This document shows positions 59,317 to 64,000 of a DNA stretch of 64,000 bases, in pieces; positions within the stretch are counted from its first letter, which is position 1; every line of letters starts with the position of its first letter. Location: NCBI RefSeq assembly GCF_002761755.1, contig NZ_PEOG01000008.1:62001-126000 (forward strand), read 5' to 3'. The notes under the pieces were generated by a model that was not told the origin of the DNA, searched no databases, and saw nothing but the letters and a program-made list of their open reading frames with translations. The DNA comes from Roseateles chitinivorans. Its GTDB lineage: Bacteria; Pseudomonadota; Gammaproteobacteria; Burkholderiales; Burkholderiaceae_C. A program made the translations under genes and the position numbers.

Positions 59317-60413
59317 GCCCGGCTCGTCCGCCGCAGCGCGTCGCGGCGGTGGACGCGCTCCGCGCGCTGGCGCTGCTGCCGGTGGTCGCGGTCAACTGGG
59401 TCGGCTATCCGGCGCTGCCCGACGCGGGCCCGATGAGTCCCCCCGGCAGCGACGAAGGCCTGGCGGCCCACGCGCTGTCCTGGTTGCTGCATGCGCTCGT
59501 GGCGGGCAAGGGCATCGCCCTGCTGGCCTTCCTCTTCGGCTACAGCCAGGGGCTGTCGCAATCGCGCGGGGTGGATGCCCTGGCCAGGCGCCGCCGTCGG
59601 CTGGCCAAGATGCTGGCGCTGGGGCTGCTGCACGGCAGCCTGCTCTACATGGGCGACATCCTGACGCTGTATGCCGTGGCCGGGTCGCTGCTGGCGATCT
59701 GGGCCGGCCACTCGATGGCGAAGCTGAGGTTCCGGATCCGGGTGCTGATCGCCGTGGAGTTGGCGGTGATCGCGTTCATGATGGTGCTCGCGAGTCTGCC
59801 GCTGGCCGGCGAACCCTCGGTGCCGCTCACGGCGCCGGCCCCGTGGGCAGAGTGGACGTTGCGCAATGCGGGCCACTTCGCCGCGACCACCATCGCCTTC
59901 GTGACCCTCGGCGTCCCGGTGCCGCTGCTCTTGATGACGGCTGGACTCATGGCGGCCCGCCTGCGCCTGTTCTCCCATCCGCGCTGGGAACCCGCGCTGC
60001 GGCGCTGGTCGCGCCGCTGGCTGTGGCCAGCAGTGGCGCTGAACATCGCGTTCACCTCGCTGCTCTGGCCGGGCCTGCGTGATGGCGACAGCTTCGTCAC
60101 CGGGCGCTACGCCATCTTCTATCTCTATCCGACGATGCTGCTTCTCAGCGCCGCGGTCCCGGCCCTGGTGCTGCGGATGCGGCGCGATCCGCGTCTGCTG
60201 GAGGCGCTCGCGCCGTTGGGACGGCACACGCTGACCCTCTACCTGTTCAGCTCGGTGCTGAGCTTCGCGCTGTTCAGCGGGGCAGGGCTGTCGTGGCAGC
60301 CGGGAACGCTGGTGACCGCGGGCCTGGCGCTGGCGTACTGGATCGGCGGCCTGCGGCTGGCGCGGGCGCTCGGACCGCGACGTTTGCCGCTGGAACGCTG
60401 GTTGTCGCGCTGA
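59313..60413 (+). CDS. DUF418/YeiB-like polytopic membrane protein
   Basis: A 366-residue membrane protein with about eight to nine hydrophobic helices. The N-terminal [35 protein letters not shown], and [23 protein letters not shown] match the DUF418 (YeiB) family, related to acyltransferase-3 folds; its role is not established. The C-terminal half with [18 protein letters not shown] and [17 protein letters not shown] agrees. It starts with GTG overlapping the proS stop, so it is translationally coupled. Confidence 0.8.
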   Translation: MSPARPPQRVAAVDALRALALLPVVAVNWVGYPALPDAGPMSPPGSDEGLAAHALSWLLHALVAGKGIALLAFLFGYSQGLSQSRGVDALARRRRRLAKMLALGLLHGSLLYMGDILTLYAVAGSLLAIWAGHSMAKLRFRIRVLIAVELAVIAFMMVLASLPLAGEPSVPLTAPAPWAEWTLRNAGHFAATTIAFVTLGVPVPLLLMTAGLMAARLRLFSHPRWEPALRRWSRRWLWPAVALNIAFTSLLWPGLRDGDSFVTGRYAIFYLYPTMLLLSAAVPALVLRMRRDPRLLEALAPLGRHTLTLYLFSSVLSFALFSGAGLSWQPGTLVTAGLALAYWIGGLRLARALGPRRLPLERWLSR

Positions 60414-60458
60414 CGGCGCCGCCCAGCGCCGTTACGATGCCGCGCCTCTCCCTTTCCG

Positions 60459-61133
60459 ATGTCGATCGCCGCTGATCTTCGTTCCGCCGACGTGACCGCT
60501 CCCCGCCTCCCGACGATCTCCCCGACCTCGCGCCGCGCGCTGCTGCTGGCCGGCGCGGCCGCCTGCCTGCCGCGACCCGCGCTCGCGGGTGCGCAGCAGG
60601 AGGAGCCCCTGGCCGACGCCGTGCGCTCGGCGCTGTCGGCGGCGATTGCCTCGGATGCGCCGCCCAAGCCTCGCTTCGAGGCCATCGAGCCGCGCTTGGC
60701 CTACCTGCGCTGGCTGGGCGAGATGAGCGAGCGGATGAAGCGCAAGAAGAGCGAAGCGCAGACGCGGATCGAGTTCCTGGAGACGCTCTGGTACGAGAGC
60801 GCGCGGGCGGGACTCGAGCCGGCGCTGGTGCTGGGCCTGGTGCAGGTCGAAAGCGGCTTCCGCAAGTACGCGATCAGCGTGGCGGGCGCGCGCGGCTACA
60901 TGCAGGTGATGCCGTTCTGGACGCGCTCGATCGGGGACGGTCAGGTGTCCAGGCTGTTCCACATGCAGACCAACTTGCGCTTCGGCTGCGTGATCCTGCG
61001 CCACTACCTCGACATCGAGAAGGGCAACCTGTTCCTTGCGCTGGGACGCTACAACGGGAGCCGCGGCCGGGCCGAGTATCCGAACCTGGTGATGGGGGCC
61101 CGCAAGGCGTGGCTGATGCCGGGACAAAGCTGA
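60459..61133 (+). CDS. Lytic transglycosylase (SLT family)
   Basis: A 224-residue periplasmic murein lytic transglycosylase. The N-terminal SRRALLLAGAAACLPRPALAG resembles a Tat or Sec signal. The SLT domain (about 95-215) has the catalytic Glu in VQVESGFRKYAIS, then GARGYMQVMPFW and RLFHMQTNLRFGCVILRHYLD. It cleaves the MurNAc-GlcNAc bond forming 1,6-anhydro ends. Two GC hairpins without T runs follow (61140-61159 and 61181-61196). Confidence 0.9.
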   Translation: MSIAADLRSADVTAPRLPTISPTSRRALLLAGAAACLPRPALAGAQQEEPLADAVRSALSAAIASDAPPKPRFEAIEPRLAYLRWLGEMSERMKRKKSEAQTRIEFLETLWYESARAGLEPALVLGLVQVESGFRKYAISVAGARGYMQVMPFWTRSIGDGQVSRLFHMQTNLRFGCVILRHYLDIEKGNLFLALGRYNGSRGRAEYPNLVMGARKAWLMPGQS

Positions 61134-61200
61134 GGTCTCGACGCGGAGGGGCCCGCGTCAGACCACCGTCAGGTGCTGTCGATGCCCGGGGGCATCGGCG

Positions 61201-61794
61201 TCAAGCGTGGGAACGCAGCCCTTGCCAGGCCTGCGGCGCGGCGCCTGGCAACTGCGCCAGCTCCAGCACGCGTTCGACAGTCTCCGCGACCATCTCCTCG
61301 ATCGAGGTCGGCTTCAGATAGAGCGCCGGCAGGGGCGGGAAGATGATGCCGCCCATCTCGGTGACCGCCGTCATGTTGCGCAGGTGGGCCAGGTTCAGCG
61401 GCGTTTCGCGCACCATCAGGATCAGCCGTCGGCGCTCCTTGAGCGTGACGTCGGCGGCGCGGCTCATGAGGTTGTCCGACAGCCCATGGGCGACCGCGGC
61501 CAGCGTGCGCATCGAACAGGGCGCGATCACCATCGCGGCGGTCGGAAAACTGCCGCTGGCGACGCAGGCGCCGACGTCGCCGGGCGCGTAGGCGACGTCC
61601 GCCTCGCGTTCCAGCGCATCACGCGCGAGCCCCAGTTCATGGTGAGCGTTCAGCACGCCGGCGGGGCTCAGGATCAGGTGGGTTTCCGCCCCGATCGCGC
61701 GGGCGCGGCGCAGCAGCTGCAGTCCGTAGGCCGCGCCTGTCGCGCCGGTGATGCCGACGATCAGGCGCGGACGCTGCGCCGCGGCGGCCGTCAT
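61201..61794 (-). CDS. ubiX: Flavin prenyltransferase UbiX
   Basis: A 197-residue enzyme making prenylated FMN for the UbiD decarboxylase of ubiquinone synthesis. Motifs are RLIVGITGATGAAYGLQLL, SGSFPTAAMVIAPCSMRTLAAV, and the late GGIIFPPLPALYLKP. The start is the ATG at 61794, overlapping the grxD stop by one base (TGATG). The octaprenyl synthase gene ispB lies about 8 kb away. Confidence 0.95.
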   Translation of the reverse strand: MTAAAAQRPRLIVGITGATGAAYGLQLLRRARAIGAETHLILSPAGVLNAHHELGLARDALEREADVAYAPGDVGACVASGSFPTAAMVIAPCSMRTLAAVAHGLSDNLMSRAADVTLKERRRLILMVRETPLNLAHLRNMTAVTEMGGIIFPPLPALYLKPTSIEEMVAETVERVLELAQLPGAAPQAWQGLRSHA

Positions 61795-62108
61795 CAGGCC
61801 TTGGCCAGCAGCTGCTGCAGCTCGCCGCTCTCGTACATCTCCATCATGATGTCGGAGCCGCCGACGAACTCGCCGTCGATGTAGAGCTGCGGGATGGTCG
61901 GCCAGTTCGCGTATTCCTTGATGCCCTGGCGCACGCCCTCGTCCTCGAGGACGTTGAAGGTCTTCAGTTCGCTGGCGCCGCTGGCCTTCAGGATCTGGAT
62001 CGCGCGGCCGGAGAAACCGCACATCGGGAACTGGGCCGTGCCCTTCATGAAGAGCATGACCCGGTTGCCCTTGACCAGGTCGTCGATGCGTTGCTGAACG
62101 TCGCTCAT
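61794..62108 (-). CDS. grxD: Monothiol glutaredoxin Grx4/GrxD
   Basis: A 104-residue monothiol glutaredoxin with the CGFS active site (PMCGFSGRAIQI), the GSH-binding WPTIPQLYIDGEFVGGSDIMMEM, and helix EYANWP. It carries and delivers 2Fe-2S clusters. It is coupled to ubiX. The usual neighbour prmC is separated by an extra gene here. Confidence 0.96.
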   Translation of the reverse strand: MSDVQQRIDDLVKGNRVMLFMKGTAQFPMCGFSGRAIQILKASGASELKTFNVLEDEGVRQGIKEYANWPTIPQLYIDGEFVGGSDIMMEMYESGELQQLLAKA

Positions 62109-62286
62109 GGCGGAATCCTCTGAAAGCTGATGCGGGAAGACGTGTGCGGGAGCGCGGCAGGAATCGTTCCGGGCCGGCGGGGGCGCCGGGACGGCACGGC
62201 GGACCGCGCGATCCGCCGATTATCGGGCAGCGGACAAGCCCCCGCTCGGCGGGGTCCAAGGGCCGTCGATCCGACGGCGGCGAGGC

Positions 62287-62904
62287 TCAGAAGCTGTAGC
62301 TGACGCCGAACTGGACGACCGGCTTGTAGCGCAGGTCCTGCGACAGCTCGGCCTGCGGCGCGCTGTTGCCCAGGCGCAGTCCGGAGGCGCCGCCGCCGAC
62401 CACGCCCAGGTCGGCGCTGAAGCCCCAGCCACCGCGCAGCGAATAGCTGGTGTAGCCGACGCCGACGTAGGACAGCGACAGGTTGGGCTCGCGATCGGGG
62501 CCGGTGAGCAGGCTGAGGCTGCGGCTACCGGCCGACAGCGACGGTGTGAGCGCCGCGCTGCGGCCGAGTGCGAGGCCGGAACTGCTCTGCAGCAGCGACA
62601 TCGGGCCCAGCATCAGTCCGCCGGTGGCCCGCAGGCCGCCGCGCGTGCCGGCACCCAGGCCGGAGCCGGTCAGGTAATAGTCCGCCAGCAGGTTAGCGCT
62701 CAGCAGGCGACTGCCGCGGCGTGCGTCGAAGGAAAGGGCGTCGTCGTTCTGGCTCTGGCTCACCTGCAGGCGTGCCTGCCAATGGGTGAAGGCATTGCGG
62801 TCGGGCTTCAACTGCAGGCCTTGTTGGGCCCAGGCGGCACCGGCCATGCAGACACTGCCGGCCAGGACCACGGCAAGGCGCAAGAGCAAGGGGGCGGCGC
62901 GCAT
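62287..62904 (-). CDS. Uncharacterised outer-membrane beta-barrel-like protein
   Basis: A 205-residue protein with a signal peptide (residues 1-27, AWAQQG). The mature part shows alternating polar and hydrophobic strands (LQVSQSQNDDALSFDARRG, LSLSYVGVGYTSYSLRGGWGF, VVQFGVSYSF) and ends in Phe, consistent with a small barrel. It is not recognised by name. It sits between prmC and grxD on the same strand. A hairpin at 62932-62957 lies just upstream of the start. Confidence 0.6.
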   Translation of the reverse strand: MRAAPLLLRLAVVLAGSVCMAGAAWAQQGLQLKPDRNAFTHWQARLQVSQSQNDDALSFDARRGSRLLSANLLADYYLTGSGLGAGTRGGLRATGGLMLGPMSLLQSSSGLALGRSAALTPSLSAGSRSLSLLTGPDREPNLSLSYVGVGYTSYSLRGGWGFSADLGVVGGGASGLRLGNSAPQAELSQDLRYKPVVQFGVSYSF

Positions 62905-62931
62905 GACAGGTCTCCCAGACTGACGACATCA

Positions 62932-62957
62932 CCCGTTTCGAAATGGTTCAAAACGGG
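62932..62957. repeat. Inverted repeat upstream of the barrel-like gene
   Basis: Arms CCCGTTT/AAACGGG with a 12-base centre that itself contains TTCGAAA. It lies 28 bases before the start on the minus strand, with no T run after it; a leader hairpin or operator is possible. Confidence 0.4.
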
Positions 62958-63118
62958 CACCAAGTCAGACCATGCTACGCCCCGGCGAGTTACCACGCCA
63001 GATCGAGTTGAGGGGGTTTCCAGGCACTGTTGCGGATTCCCGGCGCAGGTTCCTGCAGTGTGGAAACAGCGTGTGAAGTTGGGTGCAAATGGTTGAGATT
63101 CGAACGCATCCGCCGGGC

Positions 63119-63985
63119 TCAGCCCGCCCAGCGACCGCCAGTGGCTCGCGGCTGGTCGCCCAGGTCGCGACGAGTCTCGACATCGACGAAGCCGCGCGCG
63201 CGCAGCATCGCGGCAACGGCATCGGCCTGGTCGAAGCCGTGCTCGAGCAGCAGCCATCCGTCGGGGCGCAGCCGAGGCGGAGCTTCCTCGATCAGGTGGC
63301 GAAGGTCGGCCAGACCGTCCCCTTCGGGAGTCAGGGCGCTGCGGGGCTCGTGCTTCAGGGCGTCCAGATGGTGGTCATCGCCCGCCACGTAGGGCGGGTT
63401 GCTGACGATCAGGTCGAACGCCGACTGGCCGGCCAGGGCTTCGTACCAGCTCCCCAGGTGGCCTTCCACCGGCAGGCCCAGCCGGCGCGCGTTGTCCTGG
63501 GCGACCGCCAGGGCGGCGACGCTGAAGTCCACCATGCGGACCTCCACGTCCGGGCGGCGCGACTGGATCGCCAGCGCGATGGCGCCCGTGCCGGTGCCCA
63601 GGTCGACCACGCGCGGCGTGGACGCTCCCGATCGGTCCGCCAGTCGCTCCAAGGCCCAGGCGACCAGCACCTCGGTGTCGGGACGCGGGATCAGCGTGTC
63701 CGGGGTGACGCGCAGCATCAGCCCGAAGAACTCCTTGACGCCGGTGAGGTAGGCCAGCGGCTCGCCGTCGAGGCGGCGAGCCAGCCAGTCGTGGAACCGC
63801 GCGCTCATCGCAGGATCGACCGCATCCAGCGCGTCGGAGTCATGGGCGATCAGCCAGGCGCGCGACACACCCAGCAGCGCCTGCAGCAGGTATTGCGCCT
63901 CGGCGCGCGGCAGGCCGGCGGCGATCGCGGCCCGTTCGGCGCCGATGACGGTCAGCGCAGGCCCGCCCATGGGTCGCGTGCTCAC
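63119..63985 (-). CDS. prmC: Release factor glutamine methyltransferase PrmC (HemK)
   Basis: A 288-residue SAM-dependent enzyme that methylates the GGQ glutamine of release factors. It has an N-terminal helical domain, then VVDLGTGTGAIALAI (SAM motif), DFSVAALAVAQDNA, and the NPPY substrate motif in FDLIVSNPPYVAG. GTG at 63985 is taken as start; ATG at 63970 is an alternative. It apparently overlaps the end of the upstream gene (GTGA). Confidence 0.93.
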   Translation of the reverse strand: MSTRPMGGPALTVIGAERAAIAAGLPRAEAQYLLQALLGVSRAWLIAHDSDALDAVDPAMSARFHDWLARRLDGEPLAYLTGVKEFFGLMLRVTPDTLIPRPDTEVLVAWALERLADRSGASTPRVVDLGTGTGAIALAIQSRRPDVEVRMVDFSVAALAVAQDNARRLGLPVEGHLGSWYEALAGQSAFDLIVSNPPYVAGDDHHLDALKHEPRSALTPEGDGLADLRHLIEEAPPRLRPDGWLLLEHGFDQADAVAAMLRARGFVDVETRRDLGDQPRATGGRWAG

Positions 63986-64000
63986 GTCGCGCCGCCTTCC
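63982..64000 (-). CDS. 3' end of an upstream gene, perhaps prfA
   Basis: Only the last five codons before a TGA overlapping the prmC start (reading EGGAT-stop) fit inside the window. prfA is the usual upstream partner of prmC, so this guess rests on position alone. Confidence 0.3.

Overview
The window is about 66% GC (estimated by eye), densely coding and free of phage or plasmid genes. Gene content and order (ponA-pilMNOPQ-aroKB-dgt-gltBD; mlaFEDACB; zwf-hexR facing tal-pgi; pilBCD-coaE-zapD-yacG; ispB facing rplU-rpmA-obgE-proB; prmC-grxD-ubiX) point to a betaproteobacterial chromosome of the order Burkholderiales, probably near the Roseateles/Rubrivivax/Leptothrix group. That placement is inferred from gene order and protein character, not from a search.

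Layout. 1-765: 3' end of an outer-membrane porin gene. 1014-6309: a peptide/opine-type ABC importer operon (two permeases, two ATPases) with an M20 amidohydrolase gene between the permeases and no visible binding-protein gene. 6551-7156: divergent lptM and cyaY. 7241-9682: mrcA (PBP1A), divergent from pilMNOPQ (10125-15297). A large Ig-like lipoprotein gene (15464-17746) follows and runs into aroK, aroB and dgt. 20718-21419: a REP-associated transposase with degenerate flanking repeats. 21567-27913: gltBD. 28064-35313 (minus): a minor-pilin operon, pilE-like-fimT-pilV-pilW-pilX-pilY1. 35693-39987: mlaFEDACB. 40077-42393 (minus): zwf-hexR, facing tal-pgi and a HAD phosphatase gene (42621-45878). 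45947-51657 (minus): pilB-pilC-pilD-coaE-zapD-yacG. Then tRNA-Pro and ispB (minus), rplU-rpmA-obgE and proB (plus), rppH (minus), proS with a DUF418 gene and a lytic transglycosylase gene (plus), and finally ubiX, grxD, an unrecognised barrel-like gene, prmC and perhaps the end of prfA (minus).

How the parts work together. Three separate loci supply most of a type IVa pilus: secretin and alignment complex (pilMNOPQ), minor pilins with the PilY1 adhesin, and extension ATPase, platform and prepilin peptidase (pilBCD). The Mla operon encodes retrograde phospholipid transport between the membranes. The zwf/tal divergon joins the oxidative and non-oxidative pentose-phosphate routes and has a HexR-like palindrome inside the tal promoter.

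No wholly new system is evident. The most unusual points are a cysteine-free MlaA, the Ig-like lipoprotein gene overlapping aroK, a terminator-like hairpin in the rplU leader, the HexR-like operator, the transposase's repeat arrangement, and a PilY1 without the usual calcium loop. All names come from reading motifs by eye; no database search was possible.
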